Part shown: piece after piece, positions 51,249 to 63,359 of the stretch
Position numbering within the stretch: the first letter of the stretch is position 1
How the letters are laid out: each line of letters opens with the position of its first letter
Source: Rhododendron vialii
Lineage: Eukaryota; Streptophyta; Magnoliopsida; Ericales; Ericaceae
Assembly (NCBI RefSeq): GCF_030253575.1
Contig: NC_080567.1
Span: 20,299,001 to 20,363,000, forward strand
Direction of reading: 5' to 3'
Length of the DNA: 64,000 nt
Program-made: the position numbers and the translations under genes
Notes under the pieces: generated by a model
What the model was told of the DNA's origin: nothing
The model's input: only the letters and a program-made list of their open reading frames with translations
Database searches by the model: none

Positions 51249-53017
51249 CAAACGCGCCCTTTAAGACTGCCAGACTGGTGATGTGGAAGGAGTTTTCCCT
51301 TAATTTTCATGGGTATATTAATATGAAACGTAGGTCCTGTCAATATGAGTATTGAGTAGGCGACCCGTTGAAATTACAAAAATTCATGTGTGCTTAAAGT
51401 TGAATGCACTTACTACTTAATCTTTAGTTTTCATTCCCATGATGGAGCACACCATCTCTTTTTTTCCAATCCAAGGATAAACAACTTAGAAGTGCTTGTT
51501 ACACTAGTTTCATCCTCTATACTCATGCAAGAAACTTCTCATAAAAAATTTTGTCTCTCTCTCTTTCTCCTTTTCAGGGACACTTATAAAATTATAGAAT
51601 AGCTAATTTGTGTCTCAGATATGATAATTTCATTTACGGATTGATGTTTAGGGGGACAAAATCTTGTCCCAGTTCTAATGTGGCACAATTCTGTTTTGCG
51701 TCTTCTGTTTGTGGACCAGTTCAAGTTTGGTTTGGCCAATGGATCCAAAACTGGGTTAAATTTATTTTCTAACAGCGAATAGTGTATCTTTTCTTCACCT
51801 TCTCTTTCTAAGAGATTCTGAAATGTAATGATCTTTGGCTCTAGTTGTTAGATAATTGCAGGAAGTGTAAGCTTTTAATCTCAAATCCAACACCCAAGGG
51901 AAATTCTTTTAGGACAGAAGGCCATCGGCAAGGTTAAGCTGGTTCTCATCATCTAAGCTTTCGATGTAAATGATTGCCCCAATTTGTTTTGGCCATCCTG
52001 ATTACGGCCAAAACCTTAAACTGGCATCTATAACTATACTTTCATTCAAAGGTTGACAACCATCTTCCTTCTTTTTCCTCCTTTATCTTTGTTTTTCTTT
52101 TTCCAATCTTGTGGGTTGGGGATGGATGTGAAGTTCCTAATACCAACCAATTCTTCTCCTACATGTATAAACGAAAAGTTGAAAACCCATCTCAACTTCT
52201 AACAAGGAGAAACACTGCTGATAAAAGTATGGAACATTGGCAATTCTGAATCAAGTCTGATAACGTTTAGCTACTGATTGCCATTGTGCACTGCATAAAT
52301 TTAGCCATAGAACAGAGTTGCGCAAAGTGATACAAGAGCAAGCAGTAAACAACTTACGGGGAGTTTAATTGAAATGCAGTACCTAATAAGCAAATTTAGA
52401 TTACTCCAACATTATAAAACAAAAAAAATACACTAAGTGCCAAATCCCACAGAGAATATTCACAGAATAGATCCCAACGAGCAGATTTAGATATACACAT
52501 CATTTCACTGGGATTGGGGGTCATAAACGGGTCGAACAGTTAATTGTTCGAGTTTGATTTGAAACTTAACGAGCTTCAAAACATGTTCAAGTTTATGCTT
52601 GTTTATGTGATGACGCGATCTCAAACGAGCTTTATTGAGCCATAGACGATCTCGAGTATCTAGGAAATTTTTTATACATCACAAGCCAAAGGAACCGAGT
52701 AGTAGCTTTTTTGAGCTTGCTATGAAAGCTGAAATGAGCTTTAGAAAAATGTTCAAGCTTGCTTTATCTATGTACCAAACTGATCTTGAACTAAAGTAGC
52801 CTGGGTCGTTTATCAGCCCTAACTAGAACGAAACCAAATTCCAATTCATGATGTATAAAAATCTCCACTAAGAACTATCAACTTTACCTCTCGCGAAACA
52901 CGCAATGGTTCTGAACCTCGGTAGTGACGACGGAAGAGCCGAAACACCCACTACGGAAATCGCCCCTTTTTTGCATAAAACTGTGGTATTGATACTTGTG
53001 TGTTGCAAAGAAGCCAT
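47370..53017 (-). CDS. Plastid J-like membrane protein, DUF3353 family (CPP1/CJD1 relative)
   Basis: Exons on the minus strand: 53017-52888, 48670-48288, 47736-47660, 47520-47370. They join in phase to 741 nt (246 residues plus TGA), and every intron is GT-AG. Residues 1 to ~42 ([10 protein letters not shown].., rich in Ser/Thr, basic) look like a chloroplast transit peptide. Residues ~55-110 ([18 protein letters not shown] .. [12 protein letters not shown]) resemble a J domain but lack HPD. Membrane segments follow at about 147-163, 172-183, 196-213 and 231-245. Relatives CPP1 and CJD1 are chloroplast envelope or thylakoid proteins linked to protochlorophyllide oxidoreductase stability and lipid composition; this paralogue's own role is not known. 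The in-frame ATG at 53179 would add 54 residues with a hydrophobic stretch and spoil the transit peptide, so 53017 is preferred. Intron 1 (4.2 kb) holds a long inverted repeat and a hAT MITE. Confidence 0.9.
49281..51822. repeat. Long inverted repeat (two arms of ~590 bp) in intron 1 of the DUF3353 gene
   Basis: The left arm ~49281-49876 (TTCAGAATCTCTTAG ... GGGCGCGTTTGGTGTG) is the reverse complement of the right arm ~51230-51822 (CACACCAAACGCGCCC ... CTAAGAGATTCTGAA). Over 110 aligned bases next to the loop I count three mismatches. Each arm ends inward in a (TG)n/(TA)n tract. The ~1.35-kb loop (49877-51229) has GGGTACCC and CCTAGG words and no gene. Confidence 0.9.
52515..52821. mobile_element. 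hAT-like MITE in intron 1 of the DUF3353 gene
   Basis: Ends TGGGGGTCATAAACGGGTCG and GGTCGTTTATCAGCCCTAA are imperfect inverted repeats. The interior is rich in GAGCTT and CTCGAG words. Flanking 8-mers ACTGGGAT and ACTAGAAC agree only partly. Borders approximate. Confidence 0.5.
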
Positions 53018-54185
53018 TCCAGCTGCCTTTCCTTCCTTGTATCCACTAATTTTTTGGCCATGGACAGTGGGTAAGCAACCAAACGTATTGGAGAAGATGA
53101 TAAGGAGAGATGCGAAAAAGATAAACCTCTCGTAATTATGCAAAAAATTGTTCGAAATGGGTACCTGGTAGTACTGCAAGAGATGATGAATGATGCAACG
53201 CTGAAGGAAAATGGGGAGTTGAGTGGCTCAACTTGAGAGAGAGAGAGAGAGAGACGCTGAGAGTGAGAGAGGAAAACTTTGAGAGAGTAGGAGACTCAAC
53301 TGAGTCGTTGAGATGAGAGTGAGAGATACGATACCGAGAGAAGAGAGTGGGCTGCTAGGGCTTTCCCCTCTCATCTCTTGCTATTTAGGCTAGTGCGTGA
53401 TCATGTGCAACAGTCGCACCATAATAATTTATATGTTTTCAATAAAGAAAAAATTTCGTAAATTCTTATAATGCATCACTTGAGGGTCGCCCGAGTTATT
53501 TTTTGAAAATCGGAACCATCTACCTTTTATGTGGGAGTGATTATATCATTCATGCAAAAAAATAAAGTAAATTGGTTATCGTTATATACTTGATCGTACA
53601 TAACAAAAAATTTCCTATAAATGAATCTACGTCTCGATGAAAAGGCTTCCAAAACCCGATAGACCTAAAATTTTGCAAGACTGATTAAAACACCAAGAAC
53701 AACAAAATGAACGGTATAGATCGGCATACTTGTATCGCAATTGTGTGGCTAGCGTACAAAAAGCCCGTTTTTATAGAATAGAATTATATAATATATATTA
53801 CTTGTTCTAATTATAAGCACAAAAAGATTTTTGGCCTTAGTGGTTTGAGATGTATGTCAAATCTCCAAGGACTTGGGTTGGAACTCCATAGAGATTTTTT
53901 TTTTTTTAAATTAGTTTTTTTTCCTTATTTATTTTCTATGTATTTTTTTAAAAAAATCTTTATTAGATAAAACGCAATATATATTAGTATATGTGTAGTA
54001 ATTGGTATATTATCATGTTTGAATTTTGATTCAAAATTTCTTAATCATATAAAATATTTTAAAAGCTTATTTTACTTAAATAAAAGAAAAAGATTAATAA
54101 ATTATTAGATTATCAAAAAATACACAGAAATAAAGTAAACTATAATCTAAAATCACTTGTTTATTTAATAACATTTTTTTTTTGT
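53018..54185. other. Leader/promoter of the DUF3353 gene, then AT-rich spacer
   Basis: A GAGAGAGAGAGAGAGAGAG tract at 53236-53255 lies in the probable leader or core promoter. A CAG/GTACC and GGCAG/C pair (53165, ~53026) could bound a small leader intron. 53400-54180 is very AT-rich without a gene. Confidence 0.4.
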
Positions 54186-54189
54186 TTTT

Positions 54190-54580
54190 CCATGCCTCAT
54201 GTCGTGCCCGTGCCCGTGTTGTGTCATGCATGGCTAGAACCGTGTAGTGCTGTGTCGTAACTCGTGCCCCCATCCCACTTCCGTGATGTGCCCGTCTAAG
54301 TCCGGGTCGTGTCGTGCCAGGCCAACTTCCGTGCCATGTGGCCCGTGCCCGTGTCGTTCCCCCTTACTTTCGTGCCCGTACCGTGCCATGTGCCCGTGTC
54401 ATGTCGTGCCGTGCCTAGCTTGAACAGTGTCGTGACTCGTGCCACATCCCACTTCCGTGTCGTGCCCATGCCCGTCTAAGACCGTGTTGTGCCGTGCCGT
54501 GCCAGGATTAATGCGTGCCCTTGCCGTGCCACCTTCAAACGTGTCGTGCCCGTGCCGACCCGATCCATTTGACACCTCTA
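54190..54580. mobile_element. hAT-like element end with CGTGCC low-complexity body
   Basis: The right end ATTTGACACCTCTA is a hAT-type terminal repeat (TAGAGGTGTCAAAT on the other strand). Inside, dozens of GTGCC/CGTGCC words alternate, making a GC-rich island of ~370 bp in very AT-rich DNA. No matching left end is found. Confidence 0.5.
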
Positions 54581-56456
54581 AAGGTACCCTAGGGGTTTAG
54601 GTATTTTTTAGGGCATTCTAGGATTTAGGCACTTTCACAGGGTTTTAGTATTTTATTAATTAGAGGAGGCTTGATAGGAATTACTTTTTCTTTTCTAGAC
54701 CTAGAGGTCCTTTTTTCCCACTAAGGTAAAATTTTGGTTTCTCCGGTACAGATTGATAGATTAAATTCTTCACAATCACATAATTTTGTGAGGCTATATG
54801 AATTGCCCTAATGCTAAGAGGACCGCCAATTTTTTGCCCGAATGAAATAATGGAAGTTGGATCAAACACTTACACACATTGGATTGAGCTGATTTTTCAC
54901 AAACTCACTTGATTTTTAAAAAAAAATTTATGGAACGGTTGATTTTTGCATAAAAACACTACTCTACATGGTCTTCAAGATGAATGACTCAAATCATTAT
55001 AGTGAACGCATGGTGAGATTCACAATGGCAGTGGTGGAAAATCCACGATTTTCACCTTCACCCGTGGGAGAAAAGAATTTAAATTCTTATACAACCTCTG
55101 TCCCAATTTACTTGTCTCAGTTATATTTTAACTGGATTAAAAAACTAGTTATATCTTTAAAGTGGTAATGAATTTTATATCCAATATGGATCTTATTTGA
55201 TAGATCTCGATTTGTTCTATAATTCAATGTTTTCGAAATCACCTAAAACATTATAAATTACAATATGTAATTAATTGAAAAGTGACACGAACTCCCAAAA
55301 ATGACAAGTAAATTAGGACGGATAAAGTATGCAAAAGACAGGAAGAGATCATAAAAAAAAAACCCAGACAAGTGATGATCACATGGCGTTCATTGACACT
55401 TTGGCAATGGAATCTCTTGTAGTAGGAGTAGGACTCTGTAGCAGTATCTTTGTTTAACGAAAAGTCCTGCCTTGTGATTAGTCCGTGGAAATTCTAGCAC
55501 TTTAGATCAAGTAGTAAAATGCATCACAAAACTCTTTCTTTCCATTCCATGTGCTCTTCCACTCATGCACCTAAAATGGCTGTTAAAGGAATGCCTATAT
55601 AGCTATACTACTTTTGCTTTACTCTTCCTATGTGACCATATAATCGGTCTTGCTATTGTTAGTCCAGTGGGCTGACGATAAACACACTAAAAAACAAGAA
55701 AAATACGTATTTTTGTGCACTTTTTACATCCTTTAATACACATTCACACACCTACTATCGTCAGCCCATTGAGCTGATTTTAGAATTTTCCACCATAAAA
55801 TTAAGTGTTTAGTTTGATTGGCCAGAATTACAGATTCAATTGACTAAAAAGGCATGAAAATGTAATTACTAATTATATTGTCAGACCACATCTCGAGCTT
55901 TTGAATGCAACCTTTGGTAAATAGATTAGAAATTTGTGTGATAAATTATACTCATCTCACAAAACATGGGATGTAATATACTTTCGTGGAATTAACATTT
56001 AAAATGACCACATTATTACTCACCTAATTAAGAGATTTTTCTTGTGATTTGTATCTAAAAAAACTCGCTTTTTGCCCTTAAAAAAGAAAGAACTTGTCTT
56101 TTTCTCCGCTTAGTTTTTCCTTTCTAATAAACTTTTTTTAACTTCTTGTACATGTTTAGATCTTTTGATTCGTCAATCAAAAAAGCAGAAAGATATGCAC
56201 CAAATTAGATGAAGCTGAGGTCTTCAGTGCATTTTTCTAAAATAATTGTTTTAGTTTTTTTTTATTTCATTGATTTCCCTAGTGGAAACTGATGAAAAAG
56301 GTTAACTTTAATCAAAAGTTGGAAAAATAAAAAATTAAACAAAGTTCAAGAGTCTGCAGACCCTCTATTATTAATCCAACCAATCAAACAGTATGTGCAA
56401 GTAAAGTTATATATGTATCTCCTAATGGAATACTTGAGTTAATCTCTTATCACAAA
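54581..56456. other. Spacer, no gene seen
   Basis: AT-rich; contains a small hairpin at 55663-55772 (listed separately). Confidence 0.4.
55663..55772. repeat. Small hairpin repeat (~110 bp)
   Basis: CCAGTGGGCTGACGATA pairs with TATCGTCAGCCCATTG across a ~75-bp loop. Confidence 0.6.
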
Positions 56457-56816
56457 ATGGAAACACTACTACCACCACCACCACCACCACCACCATATAT
56501 GCCTGATCAGCAGCAGATTGAAGAAGCACAACTCCCTTATCCTGTGGTTGCATCTGCTAATAGTACTCCTCGGTATACTTCGGGCTCAATTGGGCCATTC
56601 CTTGCAGTCATCTCTTTTCTGGCTATTCTTACAATTCTTTCATGTGTGTTCGGAAGCATATTTGTCGGCCGAGATAACACACTGTCGGAAAGCATTAACC
56701 ATGGCGACTATTTTGGGTGGTTGAAGGGAAGAAGATGGAGGCAGCACATTGGTGGCAATTGTGTTGGAGTTGGAGCCATGGTTACGGTTGGGGAAAAAGG
56801 TGACAATGATGGGTAA
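56457..56816 (+). CDS. Small proline-rich single-pass membrane protein, plant-specific
   Basis: An intronless 119-residue frame. METLL is followed by eight prolines (6-13), a short polar segment, PRYTSGSIGP (38-47), one membrane segment at about 46-70 (FLAVISFLAILTILSCVFG), and a short basic/Gly tail with HGDYFGWLKGRRWR. Plants have a family of such proteins with the same 'PRY..GSIGP' entry to the membrane and a 'Y..W' tail; no function is known to me. A weak TATA-like TTATATATG lies ~50 bp upstream. The Pro run is encoded by (CCA)n, so its length may vary. Confidence 0.7.
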   Translation: METLLPPPPPPPPYMPDQQQIEEAQLPYPVVASANSTPRYTSGSIGPFLAVISFLAILTILSCVFGSIFVGRDNTLSESINHGDYFGWLKGRRWRQHIGGNCVGVGAMVTVGEKGDNDG

Positions 56817-58329
56817 GACTAAGGCTTGAGATGGAATATACCATCGATCGATACCACCTAAGTCTGTGCTTAACTTTTGGTTTAATTTGTGTATGGAAGC
56901 TGAGCCAGATTATAAAGTCAGACCTCCTTAGATTTGGGTTAGACCACCTTTGTTGTTTGTAAAGGACCCTGTGCTTAATGTTTGTTTCTTGTTTTCTGAA
57001 CTTGTTTCTTGGTTATAAGCTCAATCCAACCTAGCAAAAATTAAGTTAATTAGCAGTCACATGGTTTACTAAAATAAGATTGTGTATCCGTCATTTATGC
57101 ATGGGAATAGCCACGGTTAATGGTGGGGTGGCTCTGGCTCCTCCATGTTTTGAGTAATTACACAATAGTATTTCTATGTAAATTAATATATATTTTGTCA
57201 GAAAGAACTCATATATTTTACACAATTGGCCTCCTCATTTATCCTCATACAGTATGTAATTGCTCAATTCATTTGTCATTTGTAATTATATACCTCGAGG
57301 TCCGATGAAATTAGTAATATTTTTCATGTGCAAAAATTTTAGTTTTGCATTCTAATATATCCTTGGCAAGATTAAATTTTAGAAAATGAACCCGAAAACT
57401 TTAAAAATATCGCATTATGATATTATGTCAGTTTGTAAAATTTTCTCTCAAATTCTGACTCCGTCCCTGGATTTAGGTTACTTCGCCAAGAGATCAACAT
57501 GGAAGTAATGAAGTTGAATTTAGTTTTGTTTTAAAGAGTCAGTAGTGAAGTGGCCAAAATTGGTTATTAGAGTATGGTAATACGGAATAAAGTAAAAAAA
57601 CAAAAAATCCATTATGCCCATGCAGGTGCTGGCATCTCTATCTCTTGTTTAGGTTCTTGGAGTCTTGGGGCACCTCATGTATAACAAAATCAAACAATCA
57701 AGCACGTGTTTGCGATAGTTGTACTGATTAATTTAGAATCTAGTTTCAGATTTTGTTGTAGATTTTAAATTTTGAATTTTAATAAATGTTGAGAAACCTA
57801 TTTCTTGGGATTATGAGAATTTTATTCTCTCTTTTTTTATGAGTTTGTGTTGCAGAATCTCAAAAGCTACTTTGGAATTTTGAAAATCTATTCCTTTTTT
57901 GTTTTTGAGACTCTGTAGATTCGAGAATCCGTTAACTAGAATTTTCAAAAACACTCAAAACTAATTTTGAAAAGCTATAATCTCAAAATCTGATAAAATA
58001 ATTTCTCACAAACATGCACCAAAACTATATACATCTTTCAAACAAACAACAAGTCAATAGATATCTAAGTAACGTATGTGGAAGGGGTTCAAGAAGACAT
58101 TCCATTCATCACTTCTATTGACTATGGGTATATGTACATGTTGGGACCATAAGCCACAGTCTCTTTTTGTTGGCGAGTTCTACGACAAAACACACATATA
58201 ATTGTATTCTCATTTACCGAGTTATAATTTATTTCTAGAATGTATGTTTAGGAAGTGGAAGGAAATCAATTTTTTTGTATTTTAAAGGTTGAGTTTTTAG
58301 GTAATGAGAGTGGAAGACAATAACCTTGT
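56817..58329. other. 3' UTR and spacer, no further gene seen
   Basis: AT-rich; only chance frames. Confidence 0.4.
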
Positions 58330-58692
58330 TAGGACCATCGCATATGTCCACCACATGCCGTGTGGGGTCCATTCTGGGCCCTACCAAAATATAGAAAAAT
58401 ATTCATAAATTTTAAAATAATCATTTATGGGATCCTGTAAAAATAAGTTCCAACAGATACTAGGAGGTATGTTTCTAAATTTGTAGAGGTGAAACTGTGA
58501 CATTTTCGCAATTTTGCTCCTCCAAATTCAGAAAACATACCTACTGATATCTGTTGGAGCTGATTTTTTACAAGACTTCATAAATAATTTTTTTTAGAAT
58601 TTATGAGTATTTTTTTTGTATTTTTGTGAAGCCTGAAGTAGGCCTCACACGGCGTGCAGTGGACATATGCAGTAGTTCCATCGGTGGTCCTA
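58330..58692. mobile_element. Palindromic MITE with TAGGACCA ends (~363 bp)
   Basis: Ends TAGGACCATCGCATATGTCC and GGACATATGCAGTAGTTCC..TGGTCCTA are inverted. Pairing continues through GCCGTGTGGGGTCC/GGCCTCACACGGC and GTATGTTTCT/CAGAAAACATACC to the centre. Target duplication not evident. Confidence 0.7.
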
Positions 58693-58792
58693 GACATTTT
58701 GGGAAGACAATCGAGGAAATCAAGAAAATCAAGGTGCTCAATTAATATATAGCAACTTCGGAAGGAAAGGAAATCAAGAAAAAGGTTTCTTG

Positions 58793-58828
<36 letters not shown>
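58793..58828. repeat. (TA)18 microsatellite
   Basis: Uninterrupted TA run. Confidence 0.95.
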
Positions 58829-58831
<3 letters not shown>

Positions 58832-58879
58832 GATGTTTCTCAGAAATTCAAGATGCCTGAGCAACTCAAATAGGCTTTA

Positions 58880-59318
58880 GAGCATCCACATCTCTCTCTT
58901 TACTCCCCTCTTCAAACTAAATTAAAGAGCCAAAAGAAAAAAAAACACTCAAAAACCCTTGCATCAGTCTCTCTTCTTTCCTCTCTAATTTGAAAAAACT
59001 CTAACATTGCTACAGTTGCTAGTTTGGACAGCCGAGCAACTGTTCACTTGCTTCTCATTTTTATATTGTTTCCCAATCCCTCTTTCTGTACTCCACCTCT
59101 TTCTCTCTCTCTGACTTTTATTCATTTTCCTGCTTTTGTTTCTCTCTTCGAGGCTAGGGAGAGTATTTAATTGAGATGAGTTTGATTATTTATTGAGAGG
59201 AGAGTGAAAGTAAAGAGCCTGATGCAGTAGTTATTTTAAAAATAGGTAGCTAAAGTAGTAAATTGACTTTTTAAAGTGTAAATTGATCCAAAATATAGAG
59301 AGTCTGATGCGGATGCCC
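58880..59318. mobile_element. Tourist-type MITE (TSD TTA), 439 bp
   Basis: Ends GAGCATCCACATCTC and GAGTCTGATGCGGATGCCC with TTA on both sides (58877-58879, 59319-59321). Third element of this end type in the window; interior AT- and CT-rich. Confidence 0.65.
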
Positions 59319-59321
59319 TTA

Positions 59322-59900
59322 GACACACTTCAGAGAGCAACTCTCCAATTTTCTACAATTTATTTATATGCAGCTCATTAGGGTTTCTAACTCACCCAAC
59401 ATATAAGAACCGCCCCAAGCACTTTATAACCCCAGAATACCTCTTTGCTTTGTTTTTGAAGTGAACTTAATGATCATCGAGCAACAAGATTAACTTCAAG
59501 AAGTTTCTTCCAAACTTTGGTTCAACTATTTGAGTCATCTTATAGTGGATTTTTGAAAGCATCTCAGAGGATCAGGATTCAAGGTGTTCGACAATTAAAC
59601 ACTTGGTGCGGTGTATGTGAATTTGACAAATCGATCTATGGTTAGTCGGTAAAGATTGTTTTAAGTAAGGTCATTTTGTAACTGCACAATGATGGTCTTT
59701 AGTGTGTTGATTTTCTCCCGTGATTTTTAACTTTTTCACAAGGTTTTCCACGTATATCCTTACGTTCATCGTTTATAATTTTTCAATTCCTTTTATTTTG
59801 CTTGTTAAGTATTCAGATAGTAAAACAAAAATTTCAATACACATTAGAATTAAGTGTGTTTCATAGTTGTGTCACCCGAGATCACATTTGAGATCCACGT
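59322..59900 (+). repeat. Possible copia LTR remnant
   Basis: GGTTTTCCACGTATATCCTTACG near 59743 resembles the U5 phrase CCACGTATATCCTTGTG on the minus strand of the solo LTR at 62457-62874, and CACTTTATAACCCC near 59419 could be its TATA region. No TG/CA ends or target duplication could be fixed. Confidence 0.35.
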
Positions 59901-62187
59901 TAGAGAGAGGAGGGAGACAAAAATATTTTCATACTTGTCTTATTAGCGTTGTGTCCGTTTAATACATAGGATAACCAAAAAAAAGAGTCAACAATATTTT
60001 TTTTTTTCCAGTTTGTGTATCGAACAGGCACATCGCTAACTAGTTCTAAATCGTTGATCTATACCCATTTACATTACTTAAGCTGTCGCGCCCTTTAAGC
60101 AAAATTATTAATAACTTGTCATAAATAAATTATTGTTATACTGTACATAATCCCAACAAAAGATTTTCCAAACTCATATCACCAATTATGAACAGATCAA
60201 ACATACTACAGTACAGGGACTCCATCCCGAAATTCTACAAGGAAAAGATTAGAAAAAGTTAAGTCCATTACAGTTCTTCAAATGTCAATAAAAAAATGAT
60301 AATAAAGTTACTAGTACATCCTCCAAAAAAAAAAAATGGTTTACTATGCTGATAAAACAACTCCATCAATCTAGCTTTCAAAGAATGTCTGAACATGCAC
60401 CAAGCACACCATGCTACCACCCCTCGTTTGTACTTGAAAATGAAGAGTTTAGCACATTTGCCCAGTAGAAAAATCTCTGCTAACTTTATATGTTAATAAA
60501 ATGATAAGTGCCAAAAAAATAGTTTAGTATGAGCAAAATATTTTAATTAAAGGTAGAACCTACAACGCTATCCTTCCTTTAGAAAACATAGACTTCTTCT
60601 TCAATCACGCTAATCCTCTCATCTCCACACGCACACGCACCCACATCTATTTTTAATAACTCAAGTTAACCTCTATTGTATCATCCATCGTATCCCTTTC
60701 ATCACATCATCTTGTTAATGTTGATATACCATTATTTAAAGTACTTTCTCAAATACCATTATTTATTTTTTCATGAAATATACCATTTCTTCTAGACTGA
60801 GATACGAAGACTGTGTTCATGTGAAAGAGAGGACACTGCAAACAATCGAAAGTTGGTCAACCAGATTGCTTTCCTTTTTATTTCTCCAATCTCACTTGTA
60901 TACCATCCCTTGCCGCCACCACCTCTTCCACCAACAACCAGTCAACACCACCCATTCCCAGCATTGCTCCACTGTCTCTTATAGACAGCCTTTTTGGAAC
61001 ACACACACACACTCTCTCTCTCTCTCTCTCTCTCTCTGCCACCTCAGTATTCACCCCAAAAAAGTTACCAGTCTAATGACTGAATCACTTCCACATCTTT
61101 CAACCAACACTCGTTATTACACTGCACCAACACTTTAATCTCGTTGAAGCCCATTGCAACTATAACAACCTCTTGACACCAGCAGCTGTCGCATCTCTTG
61201 ACTCGAAATGGGAGCAAATTTGAAAAAGAATCTTAGAGTGTCGCTTAGCTAGAGCCCACGATTGCCAATGACCACGTGTGATGGCCACCACCTCTATCTT
61301 TCTCGTTCTCTTGCCTTCTTTCTTCACCCATGCATCTTTCGTTGGTAGCTTGCTTCGTCCCCTCTCTATCTCTATCACCTCTCTTCCCCAATCACACTCT
61401 GTTTCACTACCACAATCTGATTTGACTGAAAGATTTATATCTTCAACCAAATCTCAGAGGGGTGTGGTTACCGCGGATTGGGGAAAAGGAAAGAATTGAG
61501 TTGTTGTGCCAGGTGCATCCATGGTTGAAGGGCCAAAATGGGACAGACTTTGGAGGGTCAGTGTCATGGGTGGGAGCTGTGAGGGTGGAGGGAGAGATAG
61601 AGAGGGATTGTGACCCAGAGAGAGAGGTGTTTAAATGGGTGTTGAATATTGGATTTTTTGGGGTCAAACAGTAGGGAATAGCCTTCATATATGATGAGAA
61701 TTGCAATAACGAGATACTACACCATTATGTGTGAGTCTGCTAAATCAAATCAAGCCCAACATACACAATTCAAGAAATAGCCCGTTAATTGGTTAGAAGT
61801 AAATCAACTAAGAAAGAATCCCATGTGGAAGAAACAATAATCAATTCTTGCCTTTGGAAAGATTTGATCCCTTGACCTTTCAGCTGAGATGATACACGGG
61901 TGGCCAACGAGGCTTGCCCTAGTTGATTTGTGGTGAGAGCTGTGGGTTGTAGAGACTTTTGGTTTGGTGTCAGTTATTGAAAATGCTTTAAATATTATTC
62001 TAACAAAAGTTCAATAAACATTGAAAGAGTAAGAGAGAAGACAGTATCACCGAAATAGCAATAAACGGAAGCTTTAGGAGAGAAACAAACAGAAGAAGTT
62101 TGAAGTTTGAAGTACATCAGAAGTAAAATTAGAAAGTGGCCGGATAGTCGATAGATATGTAGACTGAACATTCACATTTTGATGTGT

Positions 62188-62241
<54 letters not shown>

Positions 62242-62456
62242 CATTCGTTATCTTTTGTACTTCCAAGTTCTCTGATAAATTGGAGATGTGTCCTTGTTCT
62301 TTAACCCTTCTGTGTTTAGAATAATAGGAATTCTACTACATGTTTCAAAGGGGTGCTTGCTTGCAAACCCAACGTTTGGAATTTACATTTCTTCTGGGGT
62401 GTTTTGGTAAGTTACTGGGGACACATTAGGTCTTGTTTCCCATTCGCAATCCTTTT
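59901..62456. other. AT- and CT-rich spacer, no gene supported
   Basis: Includes (AC)n/(CT)n at ~61000-61037 and a (CT)24 tract at 62191-62237. Frames at 60773-61138 and 61160-61706 show biased composition (Ser, Thr, Leu) but no recognisable domain and no consistent splice structure. Confidence 0.4.
62191..62237. repeat. (CT)n microsatellite
   Basis: Uninterrupted CT run of ~47 bases. Confidence 0.95.
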
Positions 62457-62874
62457 TGTTGTACCGAACACGAAATTGAGAATATAACAAATCAACAAGC
62501 GATAAACAAAAACACAAGGATATACGTGGTTTCGTTCAAGCACAAAGCAAAAACGTACTCCACGGGAAAAAGAGCAAGAGGATTCACTATAAACGGGGAG
62601 AGAAACAAAGAGCCGACTATACCCGTAACTCTACTTGAAGCACCAAACAGATATTTAGAAACAAATCTCTGGTGGAACCCAAAAGGGAGACACAAACCCT
62701 TGGTGAAACCCTAAGAGCATAAACAAAACCCTAATATCTAAGACTTTGAACAAAAGACCATAACCCTAGGAACCCCCAAGGTCCCTATTTATAGGAAAAC
62801 ACTAAATAAATCTAAACCGAATAGGAATAAATTAAAATCCTAGTCAATTTAAAAATTCTAGTCAATTTCCAACA
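62457..62874 (-). mobile_element. Solo LTR of a copia element, 418 bp, TSD CTTTT
   Basis: On the minus strand it begins TGTTGGAAATTGAC and ends GGTACAACA; perfect 5-bp duplications CTTTT stand at 62452-62456 and 62875-62879. TATA box CTATAAATAG on the minus strand at 62785-62794. The 'TGTTGG...CAACA' ends and size are typical of Ty1/copia LTRs. No coding sequence next to it. Confidence 0.88.
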
Positions 62875-62879
62875 CTTTT

Positions 62880-63316
62880 TGGTATGCCTGTGCCATCAAA
62901 GGGAAACACTCATCAGCCGTCTTATTGGAAATGAAATGAATTGAATATTTCTTTCGAAATAGTTGGAAGTGCCTCAGATGGTATGTCCGTATTGGACGGA
63001 GAGCAAACTATCTTTTCCTTTTTTCCCATTTTTTGTTCACTTTATCCATTTCTGAGGTGCCTCGAATAATTTTTTTCAAAAGAAATAGACACGTGAAGAT
63101 TCACTTTTCTTTTCATTTTACATACCGCGGATCCTTGTATTCTATTTTGGAATTTTGAAATCTGCGTTTTCTTTTCCGAATCTTAGAGGTAATTTTTTTT
63201 ACGCAGTATGTGTAGATGAATGTTTGGACAATTACATTATCTGTTATTCTTTCTTATTCCTCTGCTGCCATGTGCCCTTCTAAGTCCAAATGTGCATGTA
63301 TAGGCAGTTTCCTGCC

Positions 63317-63359
<43 letters not shown>

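Noticed and set aside
52868..53179. Start at 53179 for the DUF3353 protein
   Set aside because: The extra 54 residues add a hydrophobic segment ahead of a good transit peptide; the ATG at 53017 gives a normal plastid-targeted protein.
60773..61706. Possible gene in the Ser/Thr-rich frames around 61 kb
   Set aside because: Frames overlap on both strands, contain (CT)n-encoded Leu-Ser runs and show no domain or coherent splice sites.
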